From positions 1 through 60,372 of the IMG/VR virus record IMGVR_UViG_3300035698_011646: a stretch of 60,372 nt of DNA. One strand, 5' to 3'. Made by a program: the position numbers and the translations under genes. This DNA comes from a virus. Shown in pieces: positions 40,698 through 49,491 of this stretch (the first letter of the stretch is position 1; the number at the start of each line of letters is the position of its first letter). Under the pieces are notes generated by a model, which ran no database searches, was not told where the DNA came from, and saw nothing but the letters and a program-made list of their open reading frames with translations.

Positions 40698-41816
40698 ATG
40701 CAGCAGGTTGGCGTATTCGATCAAATTAAATCTGGTATATGTAACGTAGATCCCGTTGCATATTGCGAAAAGAATTTAACATTAGATGGCAAACCCTTTC
40801 GGCTGCGTGGCAATGGGTTTAAGCCTTTTGCGGACATTTATCGTTACATCGGTCTGAATGGTATCAAACCAGACGCCAAGCCGGTGGTACTAGTCAAAGG
40901 ACGTCAGGTTGGCGCTACCACCATGGCGGGGGCCTTGACAATGTATTTTATGACTTCGGGCCTATTTGGCACCGGTGGGCGCCCTCCTATGCGGATGATG
41001 CACGCTTTCCCAACTTTGGTTCACGTATTCAAATATACGAAGACCAAGTTAAACCCGATGATTAAAGCTGCCAATCTGGTAGACGATCCTCGGAGGCCGA
41101 GCCGCAAAATATCTTGTATCGAAGCTATGTTGGACACAAGTTCCGAGTCCAGCAACTCTCTACAATACAAGCAGTTTTCAAATGCCAACTGGGTCAGCAT
41201 TGAGTCTACTGGAATGGATGCCGACCGTCTGCGTGGTGGTACTTTAGACGCCATGTTTTATGATGAGGTTCAGGATATCCCTAAAGAAGCCATCGCGAAC
41301 GCTAATAAGCTACTGACTGCCGCTCAGTATGGCCATCGCGGAGTAAAGGTATACTTTGGAACTCCTAAGCAAAGGGGCTCCGAGTATTACAATATGTGGG
41401 AGCGATCCAACAAGCAATACTATCATTTAGGTTGTGAGAAATGCGGCGAGTATTTCCAGTTATATACTCCAGGCAGCGATGATTGGGAGAAAATTTGGTT
41501 ATACGGCAACATAGTACGATGTCCGCACTGTGAACATACACAAGATAAATTAGAGGCAGCCGACCGGGGAACCTGGGTAGCAACCAACTCAGAGAATTGT
41601 GACAACGTTGGTTATCACATCAATCAGTTTTATACTCCTTGGTTGACTAGAGAGGATATCGACGGCGAGCGGCCGGAAAACAGTACGGTCAAATACAGAA
41701 CGCGCATGGCAAAACGAAGTCTTGGGAGAGTTTTATGCTGGCGAGCAGGGCCCGATTACCCGGGAAGAGATTTTAGAAAACTGTGCCGACAAACGTTTTA
41801 TGAGGTCCGGAATTAG
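40698..41816 (+). CDS. terminase large subunit, ATPase part (frame disrupted near 3' end)
   Basis: Packaging motor ATPase. Walker A-like VLVKGRQVGATTMAG, Walker B MFYDEVQ, the coupling motif VYFGTPKQRGS and a zinc ribbon (CEKCG, CPHCEHTQ) as in GpA-like terminases. From about residue 327 (after ERPE) the translation stops looking like a terminase (RMAKRSLGRVLCWRAGPD). The natural continuation, WQNEVLGEFYAGEQGPITRE, is in the +1 frame and is encoded by the next entry. One surplus A in AAAA at 41677-41680 would restore a single frame. Either an assembly error, a frameshift mutation or programmed frameshifting. Confidence 0.88.
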   Translation: MQQVGVFDQIKSGICNVDPVAYCEKNLTLDGKPFRLRGNGFKPFADIYRYIGLNGIKPDAKPVVLVKGRQVGATTMAGALTMYFMTSGLFGTGGRPPMRMMHAFPTLVHVFKYTKTKLNPMIKAANLVDDPRRPSRKISCIEAMLDTSSESSNSLQYKQFSNANWVSIESTGMDADRLRGGTLDAMFYDEVQDIPKEAIANANKLLTAAQYGHRGVKVYFGTPKQRGSEYYNMWERSNKQYYHLGCEKCGEYFQLYTPGSDDWEKIWLYGNIVRCPHCEHTQDKLEAADRGTWVATNSENCDNVGYHINQFYTPWLTREDIDGERPENSTVKYRTRMAKRSLGRVLCWRAGPDYPGRDFRKLCRQTFYEVRN

Positions 41817-42525
41817 CATTAATGAGGGTAAAAAAGTATTTGCGGGATTTGACTGGGGTAAAAAGAACGATGATGGAGAAAACTCAAAAGGAGGAGGCCA
41901 GTCATACAGCACGGTAGTGGTTTTGACGGAGGATGGACCCAACCGTTTACTGATCGATTTCGCAACCATATTAAAAAAGAATGATAACCAGTACAAACGT
42001 GACGTCATCCATGAGGTGATGCGGAAGTACAGTGTTACTCAGGCGGTTGGCGATATCGGCTATGCACATGAGCTGACGGAAGACATGCAGAGAGAATACG
42101 GCGACCGATTTTTATCCAGCCGTTTATGCAATACCGTGGGTGGTTATATTAAAATGAGCAATCAGGACTTCCCAAAAGAGATTTTAGCTGAACGAGAATA
42201 CCATTTACATGAAATATTTAATGTAATGAAACGTGGGTTAATTAGGTTCCCGTTGCGCAATGATAAGGCTTTTGAGCAGATTTCTTGGCTAATTGACCAT
42301 TGTTGCAGCATGGAGGTTAAGATCACTTTTAACGTAGTGAATGAGTCGGTCCGGAGATTTGTTAAGGGTTCTACCCCGAATGATGGTTTAATGGCCCTAC
42401 TTAACGCTTATATTGCATATAAGTATTACATCACCGGTGGGTTCAATAATAATCAGGCTAGCCTCGTAGATAAAAAGGGGCCAAAGAAGATTTTGGCGGT
42501 CACAGGGTATTGCCCACGGTTTTGA
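41722..42525 (+). CDS. terminase large subunit, nuclease part (continuation in +1 frame)
   Basis: C-terminal RNase H-like nuclease domain that cuts concatemers: AGFDWGKKND, VGDIGYAHEL and PNDGLMALLNAY supply the three acidic sites. The frame is open from 41647 and makes sense as terminase from about 41680; TTG 41722 is only the first formal start in this frame and has no ribosome binding site. It is therefore almost certainly the second half of the same protein, not an independent gene. Confidence 0.85.
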   Translation: MGEFYAGEQGPITREEILENCADKRFMRSGISINEGKKVFAGFDWGKKNDDGENSKGGGQSYSTVVVLTEDGPNRLLIDFATILKKNDNQYKRDVIHEVMRKYSVTQAVGDIGYAHELTEDMQREYGDRFLSSRLCNTVGGYIKMSNQDFPKEILAEREYHLHEIFNVMKRGLIRFPLRNDKAFEQISWLIDHCCSMEVKITFNVVNESVRRFVKGSTPNDGLMALLNAYIAYKYYITGGFNNNQASLVDKKGPKKILAVTGYCPRF

Positions 42526-42560
42526 TTGTTATATTAAGAGTATAGGAACCTGGAGCAATC

Positions 42561-44429
42561 ATGGAAATGTCAAAATCTGATAAGTATTTATTGAGAAAAG
42601 GGGAAGCTTTACCTACTGCTACGCCTGACATGGTCAGGTCGGTATCTCAGCACAGGCGCGAAGGCCTGGAAGAAGAGATGCACCAGGGTAAGTTCACCGA
42701 GGGTACTGGCAACCGTCATTATGGTGACCCAAGCCAAATAAAAACCCCTTTAGGTAACGTGGTTTCTTCGGTTAATCCGATGAAAAAGTTCGCTGACAGT
42801 TTTACTTCTTCGGGTGGTGATGGCGGAACAGCCACGGGATATCGTGGCTCTGGTGGTACTTTTAGACAGGTCCCAGAGGTTTATTCCCCATTATGGCTGA
42901 ACAGCAACCTGAACCTACCCCGTGACCGAGCCACTATTAACGCTTGGTCTAGGTCGTTCTTTGCCCTTAATCCCATTGTACAAAATGCCATCTCGTTGCA
43001 CTCAACGTACCCCATCTCCAAGTTAAACATAAAATGTAAAAACCCTGTGGTTAATACGTTCTTCGAAAATATGATTGACGAGATCGACCTGGAGAACATC
43101 TGTGTACAGATTGCTCAGGAATACTGGACCTTAGGTGAGGCATTTGTGTATGCTGAGTTAAATGAAAGCTCTGCTACTTGGAGCCGTCTCTTAATTCAAA
43201 ACCCAGACTACATTACAGTTAAAAGAAGTGTAATTGCTGGCGAACCAATTATTAGTTTAAGGCCAGATGAGAACTTGCGGCGCATTTGTACCGGCAATAG
43301 ACCTGCTGACTTACAACAAAGACAACAATTAGACAAGAGTATTGTTGAACATGTTAGACGCGGAGAGGACATTCCTTTAAGTAACTTTTATGCCTCCCAT
43401 ATTGCTAGAAAGATTTCTCCCTACGAAGTTAGAGGAACTGGTCTGCCGGTGAGTTGTTTCCGTCAGTTGATGTTATTCGATAAACTTAGGGAGTCTAAGT
43501 TCGCACAAGCGGACAATATGATTAACCCACTTACTTTGGTGAAGGTTGGAGGCGGAGGCGACAACTACAAGCCATCCCCGGCCGATCTTGAGATGTGGCG
43601 GCAGATATTTGAAGAAGCCCAGTATGATAAGGATTTCAAGATTTTCACCCACGATGGTGTGACGGTAGATAGGGTTGGTTTTAACCAAGGTATTTATGAT
43701 ATTTCGGGTGATGTCACCCAATTATTGAAAGAAATCTACATTGGGTTGATGGTGCCCCAGGTCATCATGGATGGTGGCTCGGATGTAACGTATGCCAACG
43801 GTGGTGTGGCTTTGGACGTGTTGCGTCAGCGGTACATGCAGTTTAGGAATACCATTAGCAACTTCCTGAGAAGGAAGATATTTGCTCCTATTGCTAAAAT
43901 TAACGATTTTTACGATATTAAGGACGGAGAAAAGGTATTAATCGTCCCGAGCGTAGAGTGGAACCACATGTCGTTGTTTGACATGGGTGATTACATTCAA
44001 AATTTGAGCCAGCTATTATCTCAGGAACCCCGCAAGGTATCTGTACAAACGTTGTACAAGTCTTTAGGGCTAGAATACGAAGATGAGCAGCGTAAGATTA
44101 GGCGAGAAAATATCGATCAAATAGTTCAGGCAAAAGAGATGGAAGCCATGCAGAGGATGAGCCTCAACGATCTTCGGTCCATCGGGGAAGAAGATGAAAT
44201 CCAAGAGATTACCGAGAGTCCGTTGCCTGGTGAACAAGCACTTGATCCAGCACAACAGCAGCCAGGGATGCCAGGTATGCCCGGCGGCGATTTGGGATTG
44301 GGCGGTCCAGGAATGGGTGGCGGCCTAGGAGGAATGCCTCCGATGCCTCCGATGGGCGGGGGCGGCGGCCCCGGACCACCACCGCCAGCTGGCCCTCCAG
44401 GAGGCGGCCCTCCGCCTATGGGCCCATAA
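42561..44429 (+). CDS. portal protein with Pro/Gly/Met-rich C-terminal tail
   Basis: 622 aa. Portal-like core: SRSFFALNPIVQNAISLHST, VQIAQEYWTLGEAFVYAELN, RLLIQNPDYITVKR, and the C-terminal half IYIGLMVPQVIMDGGSDVTY plus a long helix. Located directly after terminase, as usual. It forms the dodecameric ring for DNA entry. The last 70 residues are low-complexity (PGMPGMPGGDLGLGGPGMGG and proline runs), not part of normal portals. Confidence 0.85.
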   Translation: MEMSKSDKYLLRKGEALPTATPDMVRSVSQHRREGLEEEMHQGKFTEGTGNRHYGDPSQIKTPLGNVVSSVNPMKKFADSFTSSGGDGGTATGYRGSGGTFRQVPEVYSPLWLNSNLNLPRDRATINAWSRSFFALNPIVQNAISLHSTYPISKLNIKCKNPVVNTFFENMIDEIDLENICVQIAQEYWTLGEAFVYAELNESSATWSRLLIQNPDYITVKRSVIAGEPIISLRPDENLRRICTGNRPADLQQRQQLDKSIVEHVRRGEDIPLSNFYASHIARKISPYEVRGTGLPVSCFRQLMLFDKLRESKFAQADNMINPLTLVKVGGGGDNYKPSPADLEMWRQIFEEAQYDKDFKIFTHDGVTVDRVGFNQGIYDISGDVTQLLKEIYIGLMVPQVIMDGGSDVTYANGGVALDVLRQRYMQFRNTISNFLRRKIFAPIAKINDFYDIKDGEKVLIVPSVEWNHMSLFDMGDYIQNLSQLLSQEPRKVSVQTLYKSLGLEYEDEQRKIRRENIDQIVQAKEMEAMQRMSLNDLRSIGEEDEIQEITESPLPGEQALDPAQQQPGMPGMPGGDLGLGGPGMGGGLGGMPPMPPMGGGGGPGPPPPAGPPGGGPPPMGP

Positions 44430-44480
44430 TAAAATACCGGAACTATTATTATTACCGCCTTTTAGGTAGGAGGCTGTGTT

Positions 44481-46583
44481 ATGTCCAAATTCCAACCAGA
44501 GGGCCTATATTCAACTGCACAACAGTACAAATTGCAGCATAGGTTTCGTCCCACCGCTATAGGCCGATGGCTTGCAGAAAAATTATTTAGCCAATTTGGC
44601 GACAGAATGGAAGTTCTGGCTGTCATGGATCAGCAAATTAGAGATACGGCTTTAGGAAAAAACGAATTTAATATTTCAATAAAAGACGCTTTGGCCAAAT
44701 CAAAAGAGTCATTAAGGGCCGGCCGATACGTTGATGTCATGTATTATGCCTCCGTAATTGATGAAATTGTAATTGCCATAGCTTTGCAGTCTCAAGAGGT
44801 GATTAATCACCTAAGAAGCATAGGCCCGGAATATTCTGCTAGGACTGAAACTCCAGAGGCAGTAGAATTTTTTGAGGACAGAAAGCAAGTTGAAGCGCAG
44901 ATGCTTCAGAATGTTTGGAGAGAGTTGGCTGGCGACCCGATGGAAAGGGCATACCAAAAAGAGACACGGAAGCAAAAATCCATCTTTAATAATTTAATTA
45001 TAAACATGGAGCGATATGCCACCGAGGTGATGGGGATATTCGATCGGATGGGTATGGCTCGTTCTGGTGGCAAAATTGAAGATTGGGTATCTGAATATGA
45101 TCGTCTGGTCAACTCCCAGCCTAAGTATCATGCTTACCTTGATGGAATTTATGACAAAGACGTTAAGGAGCTGGTAGAGGTCGCCAAGCGTCTCAAGAGA
45201 GAAGACGACATTGGAGATCAGGGTAGCTTAGTATGGTTGGATAAAATTTTTGGTGGAACAGCCCCAAGCACAGCTACTCCGCCACCGCTTCCACAACAGC
45301 GTGCCCCGGCCCCACAACAGGGAGAAGAAGAGGTTATTAACGTTGAGGAAAGCGACATTGTAGAAGATGAAGAAATAGACCCGTGGGGGTTATCTCCCGC
45401 TTCTCAAGAAGCCCAGCAGGAGCAGCTTCACCAGTCTACTCCGGCGGGACAGCCCACTCAGGGCGTTCCTGTGCAACAACAGCCAAGTGCCCCAGAGGCT
45501 AAAGCTGAGCCAGCAGAGCCCCGTAGAGGCCGTGGCCGTCCCCGCAAAGAGCCAGGCACAGCGGGTGGCATTACTGATGAGCAGCTAGCTAACCTTCAAG
45601 AGGTATTGCAAAGTGTACGCAAAGAGCAAGCTCAGCTCATGGCTGAAATTATTGAGACCGTACTTAGAGCTGGCGGAGACGATGAGACAATCCAATCAGC
45701 TGACGGCGAGGTCATTGCCCAGGCACAAAATGGCGTAATAACATTTTATGGGATAGAAGGCCCGGACGGCAAAGACATACAGATATCGGTATCTATGGCC
45801 TTCAAAGCTTTGAGGCAAATGGAAATTGCCGGATTATTGCCGGGCAAGCCTACTCATAAGCGTAGCCCCGACGCCAAGCCAATTCCTATGGGTGGAGAAG
45901 TTTCTGAAGAAGAGGAAGGCGAGCCGAAGCAGTTGGGCCCGGTACCTAGTGGTAAAGGAATGCCTAAAGCAAAAAGAAAGCCCCGAGTTCGTAAACCACG
46001 GGCCGTTAAGCCAGTTGCAGAGCCAGCTGCGGAAGGTGAAGCACAGCCAGAGGCAGCACCAGAGGCAGCACCAGAGGCAAAGCCAGAGGCAAAGCCAAGA
46101 CGGCCCAAGACGCAACGAAGAGGGCTTTTGGTTTCTATTAGTGACGAGAGAATGATGGAGAAGATGCGTGCCGATCCGAAAGCCAAGAGTCGGCTTATAG
46201 GACAACTACGGAAGTTGTATTTAGCTCAGCACCCAGAAGTAAAAGAGGACTTCTCGGTATACATTGCTCCACCAGATCAGGTGCAAAAAGAAACTGACCG
46301 GTACCAGAGGCGTGGTAATTATGATGATGTGGTATTGGACTCGGTAACTTATGAGGACCTAACCAGTGCGGCTCAGGCCAAAGCATCCATGGACAATGTC
46401 GACCAGGCCATGCTGAAGGTATCAAATAACCTCTTTTATAGAGCATTAAAACAAACAGCAGAATTAAATGATCCATATTTGATGGCAACATTGATGCTAA
46501 AATATTCCAAAAAGGTAGAGGAAACAGACCCGACGCTAAGCATAAAGCTTTTGGCTAAAGCTCAGGAAATTATAAATGGTTAA
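44481..46583 (+). CDS. structural-block protein with AT-hook and Lys/Ala/Pro-rich region
   Basis: 700 aa with a strong ribosome binding site (TAGGAGG). Helical N-terminal domain (1-250). Disordered Pro/Gln-rich segment. AT-hook EPRRGRGRPRKEPG (about 345-358), a minor-groove DNA-binding motif. Small middle domain (about 370-460) with GVITFYGIEGPDGKDIQISV. Basic proline-rich stretch (KAKRKPRVRKPRAVK), then four 12-bp PEA(A/K) repeats (46047-46094). Helical C-terminus. Possibly a DNA-contacting internal head protein; not recognised as a family. Confidence 0.65.
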   Translation: MSKFQPEGLYSTAQQYKLQHRFRPTAIGRWLAEKLFSQFGDRMEVLAVMDQQIRDTALGKNEFNISIKDALAKSKESLRAGRYVDVMYYASVIDEIVIAIALQSQEVINHLRSIGPEYSARTETPEAVEFFEDRKQVEAQMLQNVWRELAGDPMERAYQKETRKQKSIFNNLIINMERYATEVMGIFDRMGMARSGGKIEDWVSEYDRLVNSQPKYHAYLDGIYDKDVKELVEVAKRLKREDDIGDQGSLVWLDKIFGGTAPSTATPPPLPQQRAPAPQQGEEEVINVEESDIVEDEEIDPWGLSPASQEAQQEQLHQSTPAGQPTQGVPVQQQPSAPEAKAEPAEPRRGRGRPRKEPGTAGGITDEQLANLQEVLQSVRKEQAQLMAEIIETVLRAGGDDETIQSADGEVIAQAQNGVITFYGIEGPDGKDIQISVSMAFKALRQMEIAGLLPGKPTHKRSPDAKPIPMGGEVSEEEEGEPKQLGPVPSGKGMPKAKRKPRVRKPRAVKPVAEPAAEGEAQPEAAPEAAPEAKPEAKPRRPKTQRRGLLVSISDERMMEKMRADPKAKSRLIGQLRKLYLAQHPEVKEDFSVYIAPPDQVQKETDRYQRRGNYDDVVLDSVTYEDLTSAAQAKASMDNVDQAMLKVSNNLFYRALKQTAELNDPYLMATLMLKYSKKVEETDPTLSIKLLAKAQEIING

Positions 46584-48555
46584 TGTTCTGATTTTAAAAA
46601 AGGCGTCATATGATTTAAACGCTCTTGACGGCAAACAAGTTGTTAAGGTTGCGGGTGTGATGGAGCGTCTTCGGTCTTGGTACCAGAGTTTATGGGACCC
46701 GGAGTACAGGGAGCAGCTACAGAAGCTGCGCTCCGAGTCATCCGTGGTGAAGGTGTTTTTAGATGAATTATCCAAATATATTGATACAGTTAATGCCGCT
46801 GTTTCCAATGGTGATATCGACACTTATAACTATGCCTTGGAGCAAGTTAAAGTAATATCAAAAGATTTAGCCAACGAACTGGCCGGCTATACCGACGTAG
46901 CTGATGCCGCAACCGCCCCGCCGGAAGCCAGAACTCCAGATTTGGGGAAAATAGAGTCTGTGTATTTTACTCCAAAAATGCGCACTCTTCCCAGGTTGCA
47001 CCAAATGATTGCGGCATCGTTTGTGCAAGTAGGATTTTCTAATGAAGAAGCTTTACAGATGGCTTCTCAGCCAGCATTTTTTGACGCCATAGAGCAAGCA
47101 ATAAAAAACGGACATATTGTTGGAAGTAGAGCGGCCCGACCGAGCAAGGGTGCTGACCGTCCGGATAGGCAGGGAGAACTGTGGGTTGACATTCAAACTC
47201 CAGTATTTCAGGTGCCCAACTATCCCGCCAGCATGCAGATGGTTGTGGAAGTTACGGACATGTCGGTAAGAACAACCGATCAAATACCTAGGATGGCGGT
47301 AAAGTGGATTAAAAAGATGGAAGCCAGGAGGACTGGGGTTACCGCATCTCCACAGCCCAGTGTAGTTAAGACAGCTGGAGAGGTTGAGTATGAGATGACT
47401 TTGGTTGGCCAGGTGGAATTTGCGAAGCTCATAGTGCAGGCATTAAGAAGCCTTGGAATGCCGCAAAAGAACATCACCGCACAGTTGGTGGGGGTTATTT
47501 GGGCTCAGTCCGTTATGGAGTCGGGACGCACTGGTAAGGGCGGTCAGGTTCGATTAAGGAACAATAATGTGGGCGGCATCACTGCTGGCAACTATGATCG
47601 TAAATGGAACGAGGGTGGCTGGCTCAAAAGTGGCCGTCCGTATATCAAGGGCAAACCTACCGACACTGGGCGTCAACTAAACTTCAAAGCATTTGCTACC
47701 CCGCTGGAGGGAATGAAAGAATATGTAAAAACCCTCATGTATTTGTATCCTCAAAGTCTTTTGTGGAAGATGTCCGGCATGCCCATGCAGGATGCTGCTT
47801 ATTTAAAGACAAGAAACTATTATGGTAATACGCCGTTAGCTCATTATGGCGGTGCCATGGACTCCATGTTTAAGGAATTCATGTCAAGCATTTACCCTCA
47901 TTTGAAGGGGGAGTTGGCTAACGACCCACGGCCTCCGCCCGAGGAACTAAGCAAATATCCGTTACCACCCGGCTACCGTGTTAAGTCAGGACAGTTCGGT
48001 TGGCAAGGGGCGGGAGTAGCACCAACTGAGCCCACTGGCCCCGGAGCGTCTGATTTAGTGACCGGAACCACAACGGCACCAAAACCAGCAGCTGCACCCC
48101 GAACCGGGGGAACATCTGAAATTGAAGAATTGGGGACTTATTTAGGAGTTAATTTGGCGATGCCTCTAACAAATATTATTACTAAAGCAATGGCTGACGT
48201 ATTGTTGGAAACAAGCGTTATGAAAATTGGCATAGACTCGGCCAACGATTACTCCAGCAAGGTCGAATATGCCTGTGTGCTTTCTGACGCACTAGAAAGA
48301 ACCATTGATGCTGATGTAAACATATACACTGATGGTAAAGATATCGAATTGAGCTGTGAGGTTACCGGAGGAAAGTCGGCAGCCAAGTGTGCAGCTATTG
48401 GTATCGCCGATGTGGTGTCGTTTGCTTTTACCAAGAAGTACGGGATCAAGGCCAGAGGGCGTTTTGGCACCGATACACAATCAAAACTAGCTAGGGCTAG
48501 CGAATTAGCTTTAGATAGAGAAAGACGTAAATTCATTCTTAAGAGAGTTGGATAA
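46576..48555 (+). CDS. virion-associated peptidoglycan hydrolase (glucosaminidase/lysozyme-like) fusion
   Basis: 659 aa. The central domain (about 285-410) matches FlgJ/LytB-type glucosaminidases: VGVIWAQSVMESGRTG (catalytic Glu likely E315), RLRNNNVGGITAG, LNFKAFATPLEGMKEYVKTL. It would cut cell-wall glycan during entry. The N-terminal 280 residues are helical with a beta-rich segment. A Pro/Thr/Gly linker leads to a C-terminal alpha/beta domain (about 520-659). Size and position suggest a tail or head component. Confidence 0.75.
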   Translation: MVNVLILKKASYDLNALDGKQVVKVAGVMERLRSWYQSLWDPEYREQLQKLRSESSVVKVFLDELSKYIDTVNAAVSNGDIDTYNYALEQVKVISKDLANELAGYTDVADAATAPPEARTPDLGKIESVYFTPKMRTLPRLHQMIAASFVQVGFSNEEALQMASQPAFFDAIEQAIKNGHIVGSRAARPSKGADRPDRQGELWVDIQTPVFQVPNYPASMQMVVEVTDMSVRTTDQIPRMAVKWIKKMEARRTGVTASPQPSVVKTAGEVEYEMTLVGQVEFAKLIVQALRSLGMPQKNITAQLVGVIWAQSVMESGRTGKGGQVRLRNNNVGGITAGNYDRKWNEGGWLKSGRPYIKGKPTDTGRQLNFKAFATPLEGMKEYVKTLMYLYPQSLLWKMSGMPMQDAAYLKTRNYYGNTPLAHYGGAMDSMFKEFMSSIYPHLKGELANDPRPPPEELSKYPLPPGYRVKSGQFGWQGAGVAPTEPTGPGASDLVTGTTTAPKPAAAPRTGGTSEIEELGTYLGVNLAMPLTNIITKAMADVLLETSVMKIGIDSANDYSSKVEYACVLSDALERTIDADVNIYTDGKDIELSCEVTGGKSAAKCAAIGIADVVSFAFTKKYGIKARGRFGTDTQSKLARASELALDRERRKFILKRVG

Positions 48556-48869
48556 TGTCTGAAGGCTTTGCTGAAGTTATTAAACGTGATTTGCTTGGTA
48601 AAAATGTAGAAATTTACCAGGGTGACGAACATCATCAACATGACTATGCCGACTTTAATAACGAAATTAAAACGGTTATTTATGGAAAATTGGTGGAGGT
48701 TACGGGTGCGTGTCTCATTTTAGAAGTAAAAAACAAAAATAGGAAAGGCAAGATATACATAAGCTCTTGGAGCGTAAGTAGCATCGTGGAGACGGATCGG
48801 ATAACAATACACGAGTCATACTCTCCGGCCACCGACATTCTTAACAAAAGGGCGAAGAACTCATTATGA
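48555..48869 (+). CDS. hypothetical small beta-barrel-like protein
   Basis: 104 aa. Alternating strands (TVIYGKLVEVTGACLILEVK, GKIYISSWSVSSIVE) recall an Sm-like or OB-like barrel. ATGA/TAATG overlaps with both neighbours. Not recognised. Confidence 0.6.
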   Translation: MSEGFAEVIKRDLLGKNVEIYQGDEHHQHDYADFNNEIKTVIYGKLVEVTGACLILEVKNKNRKGKIYISSWSVSSIVETDRITIHESYSPATDILNKRAKNSL

Positions 48870-49183
48870 GCAATCATGAGCACGCAAAGACATTACGAAG
48901 GCTAGCTAAAGATTTCCGTTTAGCTGGTGAGGATGCGGTATGTGGTAAGGTACTGTTGGCTCTAGCTGATATCACTGAGGCTACCGATGTACGAGCAGAC
49001 TTGAGTTATTCATTCATAATGAGAAAGTTACGTAAGGAAGACGAGGACCGAGCAAAGGAATTTCAGGTCGCTTACAAAGAAGCGTTTGATGAGGCGTTTT
49101 TAGCAGGCCTAGAGAACCTAGACGAAGTTGCTTTGGTACAAACCATCCAACAAATTGATTTAACGTCGGAGGAACTAGAGTGA
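48866..49183 (+). CDS. hypothetical helical protein
   Basis: 105 aa. Begins with the helical-hairpin pattern AKTLRRLAKDFRLAGEDAVC seen in several late proteins of the window. Acidic C-terminus. Function unknown. Confidence 0.6.
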   Translation: MSNHEHAKTLRRLAKDFRLAGEDAVCGKVLLALADITEATDVRADLSYSFIMRKLRKEDEDRAKEFQVAYKEAFDEAFLAGLENLDEVALVQTIQQIDLTSEELE

Positions 49184-49491
49184 GCCGCCCGGACCGGATA
49201 TTGAAGTTGGCTCAGGCCGTTGATGACTTAGGTGACCCTAGGCTCACAGGCCGCTCTATTGCGCAAATCGTACGGTTTTTGCTTAGGAAAATTCCGTATA
49301 CCAAGCGGCCGCATGCAATGATGGGATTACGTAAGAAGATTTGGGAACTTAGCGAATACGACATGGCCTCCAAGAAATCTCCGAACACAGCCTCTATCGG
49401 CCAATCAATTACCTTTATCAAGACTTTATTGAACGGAAAGCAGCCGGCCTACATTAGGCAGGTATTATCTGAGGTGGTTAGAAGTTTATGA
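49180..49491 (+). CDS. hypothetical helical protein
   Basis: 103 aa, GTG start in a GTGA overlap. Its first 30 residues (LKLAQAVDDLGDPRLTGRSI) again fit the hairpin pattern. Basic and helical throughout. Not recognised. Confidence 0.6.
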   Translation: MSRPDRILKLAQAVDDLGDPRLTGRSIAQIVRFLLRKIPYTKRPHAMMGLRKKIWELSEYDMASKKSPNTASIGQSITFIKTLLNGKQPAYIRQVLSEVVRSL

